DNA of 64,000 bases from Bradyrhizobium frederickii (lineage in GTDB: Bacteria; Pseudomonadota; Alphaproteobacteria; Rhizobiales; Xanthobacteraceae), in the NCBI RefSeq assembly GCF_004570865.1, contig NZ_SPQS01000013.1:62001-126000 (forward strand), read 5' to 3'. This document shows positions 7,655 through 16,470 of the stretch, one piece after another (within the stretch, counting starts at the first letter, position 1; each line of letters opens with the position of its first letter). Below the pieces are notes generated by a model. That model made no database searches and was not told where the DNA came from. It was given only the letters and a program-made list of their open reading frames with translations. Position numbers and translations under genes: made by a program.

Positions 7655-9340
7655 TTACGCCGCGCGCACCTTGGCGAGGAAGCCGTCCACCGCGCTGCGC
7701 AGCGCGCCGGACTGGGTGTCCAGCTCGCGGGCATTGGTGAGCACGTCGCCTGCCGCCGTGCCGGTCGCTTCCGCGGCCGAGGTGACGCTGCCGATATGGG
7801 CGTTGATCTCGCTCGATCCGGCCGCGACCGACTGGATGTTGCGGGCGATCTCGCGGGTGGCCTCGCCCTGCTGCTCGATCGAAGCGGAAATGCCCGCGGT
7901 GATCTCGCTCATCTCCGCGATCGTCTGCGTGATGCCGCCGATCGCCGCCACCGCATCGCTGGTCGAGGTCTGCATCGCCGCAACCTGGGCCGAGATTTCC
8001 TCGGTGGCCTTGGCGGTCTGGTTGGCGAGCGCCTTGACCTCGGAGGCGACCACGGCGAAGCCGCGGCCGGACTCGCCGGCGCGTGCCGCCTCGATGGTGG
8101 CATTGAGCGCGAGCAGGTTGGTCTGCGCCGCGATCGAGTGAATGAGCTTGACCACCTCGCCGATCTTCTCGGCGCCGGTGGAGAGCTCCTGCACCGTAGC
8201 GTTGGTGCGCTCGGCGTCGCTGACGGCGCGGCTCGCAACCTCGGTCGAGCGCGTCACCTGGCGCGAGATCTCCGCAACCGAGCTCGACAGCTCTTCGGCG
8301 GCGGCCGCGACCGTGCCGACATTGCCGGAGGCCTTTTGCGAGGCGGCGCCGACCGTTGCCGCACGCGAGGAGGCGTCGCTGGCAGTCGCGGTCATCGACT
8401 GCGCCGTCGTCTGCATGCCGGCCGCAGCCGAGGAGACCGAGCGGACGATGCCGTTGACGCTGCGTTCGAAGTCGTTGGCGATCTCTTCCATCGCGCTGCG
8501 ACGTTCCACAGCGGCGCGCTCCTGGGCATCGGCCTCGGTCTTCTCAAGGGCACGGATGCGAACCGCGTTGTCCTTGAAGATCTGCACGGTCGAGGCCATC
8601 GCGCCGACCTCGTCGCCGCGGCCTACGCCCGGAATGTCGCCCTCGAGCTTGCCGTCGGCGAGGTCCTTCATGCGGGCGCCGAGCAGTGCCAGCGGGCGGC
8701 TGATACCGCGACCGATCAGCCAGGCGACGCCGCCGGCAACGATGACGATGCCGAGCATTGCAATGCCGAGCATCCAGTAGACCGGCCCCATCTTGGCATC
8801 GATGTCGTCGAGATAGGCGCCGGTGCCGAGATACATGTCGAGACCGGGCACCGCGACCGCGTAACCGATCTTGCGGATCGGCTTCTCCTGACCGGGCTTC
8901 ATATATTCATAATGCAGCAGGATCGACCCGTTGGCCTTGACGCCGTCCATCAGCTCGAGGGACAGCTTGCGGCCGTTGGTCATGACGTCCATGCGGTTCG
9001 CGCCGATCACCTTCGGATCGGGTGCGAGCTGGGTGATGCCGTCGTATGAGGTGCCGAACAGGTAGCCGGCGCCGTTGTCATAGGTCATCGCGTTGCCGTA
9101 GCGTCGAAGCTCGGCCATCGCCGCGTCCTTCGTCATCTCGCCGGCGTCGACACGCTTCTTGAGCGCGGCAGCGTAGTTGCGCGCCATCTCCACAATCGCC
9201 TTGGCTTGGTCGATGCGTGCGGTCACCATCTCCTGCTTCATCAGGTAGCCGGCGAGGACGCCGGAGATGCAAAGACCCAACAGCGTGACGCCAACGAGAA
9301 TTCCGAGCTTCGGGGCGATCTTCAGATTGCTCAATTTCAC
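7655..9340 (-). CDS. Methyl-accepting chemotaxis protein with single Cache sensor
   Basis: An inner-membrane chemoreceptor of 561 residues from the GTG at 9340. That start is chosen because CCGGAG precedes it and the first helix (KLGILVGVTLLGLCISGVLAGY) follows at once. The periplasmic part (residues ~35-170) resembles an sCache_2 domain (GYLFGTSYDGITQLAPDPKVIG, MYLGTGAYLDDID). A second membrane segment (WMLGIAMLGIVIVAGGVAWLIG), a HAMP linker and the signalling domain follow, with the hairpin tip EIGEVVKLIHSIAAQTNLLALNATIEAARAG intact. No obvious CheB/CheR docking pentapeptide ends the protein. No chemotaxis genes are adjacent, and the ligand is unknown. Confidence 0.93.
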   Translation of the reverse strand: MKLSNLKIAPKLGILVGVTLLGLCISGVLAGYLMKQEMVTARIDQAKAIVEMARNYAAALKKRVDAGEMTKDAAMAELRRYGNAMTYDNGAGYLFGTSYDGITQLAPDPKVIGANRMDVMTNGRKLSLELMDGVKANGSILLHYEYMKPGQEKPIRKIGYAVAVPGLDMYLGTGAYLDDIDAKMGPVYWMLGIAMLGIVIVAGGVAWLIGRGISRPLALLGARMKDLADGKLEGDIPGVGRGDEVGAMASTVQIFKDNAVRIRALEKTEADAQERAAVERRSAMEEIANDFERSVNGIVRSVSSAAAGMQTTAQSMTATASDASSRAATVGAASQKASGNVGTVAAAAEELSSSVAEISRQVTRSTEVASRAVSDAERTNATVQELSTGAEKIGEVVKLIHSIAAQTNLLALNATIEAARAGESGRGFAVVASEVKALANQTAKATEEISAQVAAMQTSTSDAVAAIGGITQTIAEMSEITAGISASIEQQGEATREIARNIQSVAAGSSEINAHIGSVTSAAEATGTAAGDVLTNARELDTQSGALRSAVDGFLAKVRAA

Positions 9341-9589
9341 GGGATGGCTCCGGCAATAAAGGATACGGGCACGCGACGAGATCGCTCGAAATCGAATCAA
9401 GCTTTAGGGGGAAGCCCTTAGCAAGTTACTTACGGAGCTCCGTAGAAGCCCGGACCGAACGTCGAAAACTGGCAACATACCTCACCATCAACAACCTGGA
9501 ATTGTACGCGCAAGCTGCGATTTCGCGTAAAAGACGCAAAGGCTCGCCCGAAGGCGGGTCGCAACAAGAAACCAAATCGGGAGCAGGAC

Positions 9590-10633
9590 ATGCCGAAATA
9601 CAGGGTGGTGACGCCGAAGGGTGCGAGCTTCACCGTCGCGGGCAGCGATTATTCCTACGAGCGCGAGGCGCTCGATCCGATCGATGCCGAGATCGTCGAG
9701 GCGCCCGCCGACGAAGCCGGGTTCATCGCTGCCGCGAAGAATGCCGACGCGATCTATGCCAAGGGCATCCCCATCACCAAGTCGATCATCGACAGCCTGC
9801 AGAGCTGCAAGGTCATCACGCTCGGCTCGGTCGGCGTCGACAGCGTCGACGTCAAGGCCGCCACCGCCCGTGGAATCCCGGTGACCAACATTCCCGACAC
9901 CTTCATCGAGGAGGTCGCCGACCACGCCATGATGCTGCTGCTAGCCGGCTTCCGCCGCCTGGTCGAGCAGGACCGCATGGTGCGCGACGGCCGCTGGGCC
10001 GAAGGCCGGCCGGCGCTGCTCAAGATCCCGCGCCTGATGGGCCAGACGCTCGGCTTCGTCTCGTTCGGGCGCGTCGCGCGTGCAGTCGCGAAGCGCGCGG
10101 CGCCGTTCGGCCTGCGCATGATGGCCTACGATCCCTTCATCCAGGAAACGCTGATGTACGACCACGGCGTGATCCCCGCCACGTTGAACGAGGTGCTGTC
10201 GCAATCCGACTTCGTCTCGATGCATGCTCCGGCACGGCCCGAGGTGCATCACATGCTGACCGAGAAGCACTTCCGGCAGATGAAGAAAGGCTCGATCTTC
10301 ATCAACACCGGGCGCGGCGCCACCGTGGACGAGGAAAGCCTGATCAAGGCGCTGCAGGAGGGCTGGATCGCGCACGCCGCGCTCGACGTGCTGGAGAAGG
10401 AACCGCCCTCGCACAACAATCCCCTGCTCGGCATGGAAAACGTGACCCTGACCGCCCACGTCGCCTCGGCCTCGGCACGGTTTGACGAGGCGCGCAAGCG
10501 CCGGGTGGGCTACGAATTGTCACTGGTGCTGCAGGGCATGTGGCCGGTAAGCTGTGTCAATCCGTCGGTGCTGCAGAACACCACGCTCCGTCGCTGGCAA
10601 CCCGTCAGCATGGACCGGGGACCGAACAGCTAG
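9590..10633 (+). CDS. D-2-hydroxyacid dehydrogenase, CtBP/SerA-like
   Basis: A 347-residue NAD-dependent dehydrogenase of the D-isomer-specific 2-hydroxyacid family. Visible signs are the cofactor-binding GQTLGFVSFGRVARAVAKRA, the substrate Arg in FINTGRGATVDEESLIKAL, the Glu in DVLEKEPPS, and the catalytic His in LTAHVASAS. The substrate could be phosphoglycerate or a sugar-derived hydroxyacid. It lies 86 bp before, and in line with, an ABC importer (10720-14063), which suggests that it handles the imported compound. The ATG at 9590 follows GGGAGCAGGAC. Confidence 0.85.
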   Translation: MPKYRVVTPKGASFTVAGSDYSYEREALDPIDAEIVEAPADEAGFIAAAKNADAIYAKGIPITKSIIDSLQSCKVITLGSVGVDSVDVKAATARGIPVTNIPDTFIEEVADHAMMLLLAGFRRLVEQDRMVRDGRWAEGRPALLKIPRLMGQTLGFVSFGRVARAVAKRAAPFGLRMMAYDPFIQETLMYDHGVIPATLNEVLSQSDFVSMHAPARPEVHHMLTEKHFRQMKKGSIFINTGRGATVDEESLIKALQEGWIAHAALDVLEKEPPSHNNPLLGMENVTLTAHVASASARFDEARKRRVGYELSLVLQGMWPVSCVNPSVLQNTTLRRWQPVSMDRGPNS

Positions 10634-10719
10634 GCGGGCGGCGTAGAACGCGCCGACAGCCGAAACGACCCTTCACCGGCGGTCAACGCCGGGAAGGGAA
10701 AACATATAGGGAGGTACTG

Positions 10720-12060
10720 ATGAGGAGCGACATCACCCGTCGTGATGCCTTGGCGCTGGGCCTATCCGCTGCAACCTTCGCCGCCACCGGTGCTGCAGCG
10801 CAAACATCCACGATCAAGGCTGCCGACGTTCCGGCACCCAAGCGCGAGATCGAGAAGGGCGCATCCTTGCGCATGCTGCGCCCGGTGCGTTTCGTCCAGG
10901 CCGACGAGGATGTGTTCCGCGCCAATGCGGCGAAGTTCACCAAGGAAACCGGCGTCGAGGTCAAGGTCGACTTCGTCGGCTGGGAGGACATCAACCAGCA
11001 GACCGCGGTGACGTCGAATTCCGGCGCCGGCCCCGACATCATCATCGGCTTCTCCGATGCCCCCCACATCTACATCGACAAGCTGATCGAGCTGACCGAC
11101 GTCGCCGACTACCTCGGCAAGCGCTATGGCGGCTGGCTGCCGCTGGCGCAGCGCTACGGCAAGAAGAACAAGAGCGACGCCTGGATTGGGTTACCATTCG
11201 GCGCCACCGCCGGGCCCCTGATCTACCGCAAGTCGATCCTGCAGTCGGTCGGCTTCGACAAGGTACCGGAGGATCATGCCGGAATCGTCGATCTTTGCCA
11301 GAAGCTGCACAAGGCCGGCAAGCCGGCCGGCTTCGCGCTCGGCAACGCCAAGGGCGACGGCAACGGCTTCGCAAACTGGGCGCTATGGTCGCACAACGGC
11401 GCCCTGCTCGACGAGGAAGGCAACGTCGTCATCAACAGCAAGGAGACCATTGCGGCGCTGAACTGGGTCAAGCAGCTCTACCCGACCTTCATCGCCGGCA
11501 CGACGTCATGGAACGACGTCAGCAACAATCGGGCCTATTCCTCGCAGGAGATCTCGCTGACGGCCAATGGCGTTTCGCTGTACTTCTCGCTGAAGAACGA
11601 TCCGGCGACCAAGGCGATCGCCGACGACAGCGAGCATCAGCTGCTGCCGAAGGGCGTGGCCAAGGTCTCCCCGATGGCAGGCCTGACGCTGAACGCGATG
11701 GTATTCAAGCACAGCCAGTACCCCAACGCGGCGAAGGCCTTCCTGCAATTCATGCTGGAGAACGATCAGTACGAGCCCTGGCTCAATGCCAATTCCGGCT
11801 ATTGGTCGCAGCCGCTCGCCGCCTATGCCGACTCAGCCGTCTGGAAAGGCGACCCCAAGGTCTCGATCTTCAAGGACACGATGAAGAGCACATATTATGA
11901 CGGCTACAAGGGCCCGATCTCCACGGCGACGGGTGCAGTCAGCGCCGACTACGTGCTGATTCAGATGTTCTCGGCGGTTGCGACCGGCGCGGCCACCCCG
12001 GAGGTCGCGGCCGCGGAAGCCGAACAGCGCTGCAAGCGGTACTTTCGGCGGCAGAAGTAG
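10720..12060 (+). CDS. Sugar-type ABC transporter substrate-binding protein
   Basis: A 446-residue periplasmic binding protein of extracellular solute-binding family 1. The start at 10720 is supported by AGGGAGGT seven bases upstream and by the Tat-like leader MRSDITRRDALALGLSAATF ending at GAAAQ. The mature part shows family traits such as FTKETGVEVKVDFVGWEDI, PDIIIGFSDAP and LTLNAMVFKHSQYPNAAKAFLQFML. It heads a binding protein-permease-permease set (10720-14063) with no ATPase gene. The substrate is probably a sugar or sugar acid, guessed only from family and the upstream dehydrogenase. Confidence 0.9.
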   Translation: MRSDITRRDALALGLSAATFAATGAAAQTSTIKAADVPAPKREIEKGASLRMLRPVRFVQADEDVFRANAAKFTKETGVEVKVDFVGWEDINQQTAVTSNSGAGPDIIIGFSDAPHIYIDKLIELTDVADYLGKRYGGWLPLAQRYGKKNKSDAWIGLPFGATAGPLIYRKSILQSVGFDKVPEDHAGIVDLCQKLHKAGKPAGFALGNAKGDGNGFANWALWSHNGALLDEEGNVVINSKETIAALNWVKQLYPTFIAGTTSWNDVSNNRAYSSQEISLTANGVSLYFSLKNDPATKAIADDSEHQLLPKGVAKVSPMAGLTLNAMVFKHSQYPNAAKAFLQFMLENDQYEPWLNANSGYWSQPLAAYADSAVWKGDPKVSIFKDTMKSTYYDGYKGPISTATGAVSADYVLIQMFSAVATGAATPEVAAAEAEQRCKRYFRRQK

Positions 12061-12067
12061 CGGCCGC

Positions 12068-12180
12068 ATTGCGAGCGAAGCAAAGCAATCCAGTCCGTCG
12101 CCGCGGCTACAGCCCTGGATTGCTTCGTCGCTACAGCGCCAAATTGCTACGCATTTTGTCGCGAGCTCCTCGCAATGACG
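12068..12180. repeat. Dispersed repeat (ATTGCGAGCGAAGCAAAGCAATCCAG type), copy a
   Basis: It begins ATTGCGAGCGAAG and closes with CTCGCAATGACG, its near inverse, with CAATCCAG and CTGGATTG as internal arms. Two further copies are at 17873-17952 and 53326-53411. This one sits inside an ABC operon, between binding protein and permease, so it may trim or stabilise the transcript 3' end of the binding-protein message. Confidence 0.75.
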
Positions 12181-12214
12181 GTGGCGTGACTTACACAGAC
12201 GGGATAACGACCTG

Positions 12215-13171
12215 ATGTCCGTGACGACGCTTTCCTCCTCCGCCCTGACGCAGCGGCAGCCGAACTGGCTAGTCCGGCTGTTCGACTACAAGCCGTTCCT
12301 GATCGTGATGTGCCTTGCGCCCGCGATCGGGCTGCTCACGGTGTTCCTGACCTATCCGCTCGGCCTCGGTATCTGGCTCGCCTTCACCGACACCACGATC
12401 GGCCGACGCGGTGTCTATGTCGGCCTCGAAAACTTCCAGTATCTGCTCACCGATCCGCTGTGGTGGAATGCCGTGTTCTACAGCGTGGTCTATACGGGGA
12501 TCGCGACGTTCGGGAAGTTCGCACTCGGCTTCTGGCTCGCGCTGCTGCTCAACAACCATTTTCCGTTCAAGAGCCTCTTGCGCGCGATCATCCTGCTGCC
12601 ATGGATCGTGCCGACGGTGCTGTCGGCGCTGGCGTTCTGGTGGATCTACGATCCGCAATTCTCGATCATCTCCTACCTGCTCGTCGACGTGCTGCACTGG
12701 CGGTCGAGCAATATCGACTTCCTCGGCTCGCCCTGGCCGGCGCGCTTCTCGCTGATCGCCGCCAACATCTGGCGCGGCATTCCCTTCGTCGCGATCTCGC
12801 TGCTGGCGGGGCTGCAGACCATTTCGCCTTCGCTCTACGAGGCCGCGATGCTCGACGGGGCCAGCGCCTGGCAGCGCTTCCGCTACATCACCTTCCCGAT
12901 GATGATGCCGATCCTCGCCATCGTCATGACCTTCTCCATCATCTTCACTTTCACCGACTTCCAGCTGGTCTACGCCATCACCCGCGGCGGGCCCGGCAAC
13001 TCGACGCATCTGCTGGCGACGCTGGCCTTCCAGCGCGGCATCGCCGGCGGCGAGCTCGGCGAAGGTGCGGCGATCGCGGTGTCGATGATCCCGTTCCTGG
13101 TGTTCGCGACGCTGTTCTCCTATTTCGGCTTGGCGCGCCGCAAATGGCAGCAGGGAGAGGGCAATGACTGA
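12215..13171 (+). CDS. Sugar-type ABC transporter permease (MalF/UgpA-like)
   Basis: A 318-residue inner-membrane permease with six predicted helices, of the CUT1 MalF type. The EAA loop is clear: YEAAMLDGASAWQRFRYITFPMM, where the ATPase docks. The first helix (FLIVMCLAPAIGLLTVFLTYPLG) follows a short cytoplasmic start. Its end overlaps the next permease by 8 bp, so translation is probably coupled. It partners the binding protein at 10720 and the permease at 13164. Confidence 0.92.
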   Translation: MSVTTLSSSALTQRQPNWLVRLFDYKPFLIVMCLAPAIGLLTVFLTYPLGLGIWLAFTDTTIGRRGVYVGLENFQYLLTDPLWWNAVFYSVVYTGIATFGKFALGFWLALLLNNHFPFKSLLRAIILLPWIVPTVLSALAFWWIYDPQFSIISYLLVDVLHWRSSNIDFLGSPWPARFSLIAANIWRGIPFVAISLLAGLQTISPSLYEAAMLDGASAWQRFRYITFPMMMPILAIVMTFSIIFTFTDFQLVYAITRGGPGNSTHLLATLAFQRGIAGGELGEGAAIAVSMIPFLVFATLFSYFGLARRKWQQGEGND

Positions 13172-14063
13172 TACCGTCGCGCAAACCGGCGTCGCTAACG
13201 CCAAAGCCGCGCCCGACACCATGGCCTGGGATTCCGGCCTGCGGCGGCTGATGATGATCTATTTGCCGCTCGGCTGCTTCGTGCTGATCCTGCTGTTCCC
13301 GTTCTACTGGATGGCGATCACTTCGTTCAAGCCGAACGCGGAGCTGATGAACTACAAGGCGCACAATCCGTTCTGGATCTCCTCGCCGACGCTCGCCCAC
13401 ATCAAGCATCTTTTGTTCGACACAGCCTATCCGCGCTGGTTGAAGACGACGATGCTGGTCGCGATCGGCTCGACCACGCTGTCATTGATCGCATCGACGC
13501 TCGCCGCCTATGCCATCGAACGCCTGCGCTTCCGCGGCAGCCCCTATGTCGGGCTTGGGATCTATCTCGCTTATCTGGTGCCGCCGTCGATCCTGTTCAT
13601 TCCGCTCGCCACCGTCGTGGTGCAATTCGGCCTGTTCGACAGTCCTCTTGCGCTGATCCTGGTCTATCCGACCTTCCTGGTGCCGTTCTGCACCTGGCTC
13701 CTGATCGGCTATTTCAAATCGATCCCCTACGAGCTCGAGGAATGCGCGCTGGTCGACGGCGCGACGCGGCTGCAGATCCTGCGCCGGATCACGCTGCCGC
13801 TCGCGGTGCCCGGGCTTATCTCGGCCGGCATCTTCTCCTTCACGCTGTCCTGGAACGAGTTCATCTATGCGCTCGCCTTCATCCAGAGCGGCGCCAACAA
13901 GACCGTGCCCGTCGCGATCCTGACCGAGCTCGTCACTGGCGACGTCTATCAGTGGGGCGCGCTGATGGCGGGATCGCTGCTCGGCTCGCTGCCGGTTGCG
14001 GTATTCTACTCGCTATTCGTGGATTACTACGTCTCGTCGCTGACCGGCGCGGTGAAGGAATAA
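13164..14063 (+). CDS. Sugar-type ABC transporter permease (MalG-like)
   Basis: A 299-residue inner-membrane permease, the MalG-type partner of the preceding gene. It has six helices and the EAA loop ELEECALVDGATRLQILRRITLPLAVPG. Its stop directly abuts the stop of a convergent LysR-family gene (14064). No ATPase gene follows, so the importer must use an ATPase encoded elsewhere. Confidence 0.92.
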   Translation: MTDTVAQTGVANAKAAPDTMAWDSGLRRLMMIYLPLGCFVLILLFPFYWMAITSFKPNAELMNYKAHNPFWISSPTLAHIKHLLFDTAYPRWLKTTMLVAIGSTTLSLIASTLAAYAIERLRFRGSPYVGLGIYLAYLVPPSILFIPLATVVVQFGLFDSPLALILVYPTFLVPFCTWLLIGYFKSIPYELEECALVDGATRLQILRRITLPLAVPGLISAGIFSFTLSWNEFIYALAFIQSGANKTVPVAILTELVTGDVYQWGALMAGSLLGSLPVAVFYSLFVDYYVSSLTGAVKE

Positions 14064-14957
14064 CTAGGCCAGCCGCGCCTTGAGGCGCGGCGTGGCCCAA
14101 TCTAGAAAGGCGCGGAGCTTGAGCGGAGCGGGCTTTCGCTCCGCGTAGACGATATGCACGGGCCAGGGCGCCTGCTCGAATTCCTCCAGCATGAGGACGA
14201 GCTGGCCGGAACGTCGCGCAGCCTCCATCTTGTAGGACATCACGCGCGTGACGCCGGCACCTGCGACGGCAGCTTCGACCGCCGCTTCCGAGTCGCTCAC
14301 CGTCAATCTCGACCGTATCGACACCGTGACTTCGTTGCCGTCCTTGACGAACTTCCAGCTCTTCTGCGCCGCATGGCTGTCGACGCCGATGCAATCGTGC
14401 GACGCGAGATCGGCGGGCTCGCTCGGGTGCCCCCGCTTCGCGAGGTATCCGGGACTGGCGCAGAGCACGAACCGGACCGAGCCGACCCGGGTCGCGATCA
14501 GGTTGCTGTCCGGCAGACTGCCGATTCGAATCGACACGTCGATATTCTCGTGGACGGTGTTGACGATGCGATCGGTAAGGACGAGCCGCAGCCCGATCTC
14601 GGGATAAGCTTCCCTGAACTCGAGCGCGATCGGCAGAAGGTGCATGTGGCCCAGTCCCCACGGCGCCGTGACCGCGAGATCCCCCCTCGGACTTCTGTAC
14701 TCGCCGGAGACCTCCCTCTCGGCATCGTCCACCTGCTCGATGATCCGCTTGCAGGCCTCGATATAGGATCGTCCCGCATCGGTCAGCGTCATCTGGCGCG
14801 ACGACCTCTGAAACAGCTGGGCGTTCAGCCGCGCCTCAAGCTCGGCAACCGTCCGGCTGACCGTTGCGACCGGCATTCTGAGGCGCCGGGAGGCTGCCGA
14901 GAAGCTTCCTGTTTCATTGACGGCGATGATCACCGACATCGCCTCCAGCCGGTCCAT
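14064..14957 (-). CDS. LysR-family transcriptional regulator
   Basis: A 297-residue LysR-type regulator. The N-terminal winged helix-turn-helix is plain: MDRLEAMSVIIAVNETGSFSAASRRLRMPVATVSRTVAELEARLNAQLF. A linker helix and the effector-binding domain follow (GDLAVTAPWGLGHMHLLPI, RIGSLPDSNLIATRVGSVRFVLCASPGYL). It is divergent from an alpha/beta hydrolase gene (15317), which is its likeliest target. A GAGAAG-N3-CTTCTC dyad lies 22 bp before its start. Confidence 0.92.
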   Translation of the reverse strand: MDRLEAMSVIIAVNETGSFSAASRRLRMPVATVSRTVAELEARLNAQLFQRSSRQMTLTDAGRSYIEACKRIIEQVDDAEREVSGEYRSPRGDLAVTAPWGLGHMHLLPIALEFREAYPEIGLRLVLTDRIVNTVHENIDVSIRIGSLPDSNLIATRVGSVRFVLCASPGYLAKRGHPSEPADLASHDCIGVDSHAAQKSWKFVKDGNEVTVSIRSRLTVSDSEAAVEAAVAGAGVTRVMSYKMEAARRSGQLVLMLEEFEQAPWPVHIVYAERKPAPLKLRAFLDWATPRLKARLA

Positions 14958-15316
14958 CAGACGCGTCTTTCCGTAACCTGAGAAGTTGCTTCTCGATCTT
15001 ATGGACTGATCCCGCCGGTCGCAATCGGTTACCCGAAGCCCGCTGCGGACATTGGAATGGACGGCTGGAAGGTGCCTGGAAAACGATCATTCGACGAACG
15101 CCGGACATCATTCGGCTGCTCGCAATTCCGGCATTTCGGCCTCACGCGCGAAGACAGCGTGGATTCGGATCTGCCTTCGGCATCCTCCGGCGCACCAGCC
15201 ATAAGCCGCCGAGCACAAGTCCACCGGCCGCTTTGACGACGTCATCGCAGAATGCTGCCCCGGGCCTGCGGGTACCGACGAATACAATCATCACCGATTT
15301 TGACTGGGAGATCGAC
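14958..15316. other. Control region between divergent LysR and hydrolase genes
   Basis: About 360 bp with no convincing gene. It should hold both promoters. The clearest element is the perfect dyad at 14980-14994. A hydrophobic reading frame on the minus strand at 15142-15336 lacks family features and overlaps the hydrolase start, so I do not call it. Confidence 0.5.
14980..14994. promoter_or_regulatory. Candidate LysR-regulator operator
   Basis: GAGAAG-TTG-CTTCTC is a perfect 6-bp inverted repeat with a 3-bp centre, 22 bp upstream of the regulator start. LysR proteins usually bind dyads close to their own promoter, so autoregulation is plausible. Symmetry is seen; function is inferred. Confidence 0.4.
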
Positions 15317-16321
15317 ATGAGTACCGAGAACATCACACGCCCATCAGCCGGCCTTGATCGCCGACACCTCGTCCTTGGCTTGACCGGAATTGCCGTTGCC
15401 GCGGCTGCGCCGGCTGCCGCGGCGAAGCCGCAACGCGATCACGCCGGAGCCGCGGGCTATCCAGTCACGTACCATCGGACCAGGACCGTCGACGGGATCA
15501 AGATCTTCTACAGGGAGGCAGGGCCGAAGGATGCACCCGTGGTGCTGCTGCTGCACGGCTTTCCGACGTCGTCGCACATGTTCCGCAACCTGATTCCGGC
15601 GCTGGCCGACCGGTACCACGTGATCGCTCCCGACTACCCGGGCTACGGACAGAGCGACATGCCGCCGCGCGCGACATTCAAGTATACGTTCGATCGCTTC
15701 GGCGAGCTCGTCGACGGATTGCTCGACCAGCTTGGCGTCAAGCGCTACGCGATGTACGTCATGGACTACGGCGCGCCCGTCGGCTGGCGGCTGGCGCTCA
15801 AACATCCCGAGCGCATCAGCGGCCTCATCGTTCAGAACGGCAACGCCTACGACGAAGGACTGAAGGAGTTCTGGAATCCGATCAAGCAATACTGGGCCGA
15901 CGGGTCAGACACCAGCCGTCAGGCGCTGATGAAGCTGCTGACCCTGGAGACGACCAAATTCCAGTACACCGACGGCATGTCCGACGTGAGCCGCATCTCG
16001 CCCGACAACTGGGTCCATGACCAGGCGCTGCTGGACCGGCCCGGCAACAACGAAATCCAACTGGACATGTTCTACGACTACCGGACCAATCTGCCGCTAT
16101 ACCCGGCAGTGCAGGCCTACTTCCGCAAGCACAAGCCGCCGACGCTGATCGTGTGGGGCAAGAATGATTTCATCTTTCCGGCCGACGGCGCCCATCCTTA
16201 CAAGCGCGACCTTCCCCAGGTGGAGTTTCATCTCATCAATTCCGGCCACTTCCTGCTCGAGGACAGGTTCGACGAGGTAACGCCCCTGATCCGCGATTTC
16301 CTCGCGCGCAAGATTGCCTGA
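15317..16321 (+). CDS. Alpha/beta hydrolase, epoxide hydrolase/dehalogenase-like, Tat-exported
   Basis: A 334-residue hydrolase. The start at 15317 follows GGGAG. The leader contains SAGLDRRHLVLGLTGIAVA, a Tat-like motif, so the enzyme is probably periplasmic. The fold signs are LLLHGFPTSSHMFRNLIP with the oxyanion HG, DYPGYGQSD, the nucleophile elbow VMDYGAPVG with Asp150, the NDFIFP acid region, and His311 in INSGHFLLED. An Asp nucleophile points to epoxide hydrolases or haloalkane dehalogenases rather than esterases. The substrate is unknown. The divergent LysR gene is the likely regulator. Confidence 0.85.
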   Translation: MSTENITRPSAGLDRRHLVLGLTGIAVAAAAPAAAAKPQRDHAGAAGYPVTYHRTRTVDGIKIFYREAGPKDAPVVLLLHGFPTSSHMFRNLIPALADRYHVIAPDYPGYGQSDMPPRATFKYTFDRFGELVDGLLDQLGVKRYAMYVMDYGAPVGWRLALKHPERISGLIVQNGNAYDEGLKEFWNPIKQYWADGSDTSRQALMKLLTLETTKFQYTDGMSDVSRISPDNWVHDQALLDRPGNNEIQLDMFYDYRTNLPLYPAVQAYFRKHKPPTLIVWGKNDFIFPADGAHPYKRDLPQVEFHLINSGHFLLEDRFDEVTPLIRDFLARKIA

Positions 16322-16470
16322 AGCGCAACGAGATCGGATCAGGCGTCACCGAACCCAATTCCGATCTCCTCGCCGCCAAGCAATAACCGGGCCTGCGGCG
16401 TTTGGCCCGGCTTCACAAAACTGCAACGTGCCGTCCGCATAAGGCGTGCGTCCGCCAACAGGCGACGCAC

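Noticed and set aside
8142..8780. Plus-strand frame opposite the chemoreceptor
   Set aside because: It is the mirror image of the Ala/Ser-rich coiled coil of the receptor signalling domain, not an independent gene.
12061..12214. Possible small RNA or attachment site between ABC genes
   Set aside because: The sequence is explained by the dispersed palindromic repeat that recurs at 17873 and 53326.
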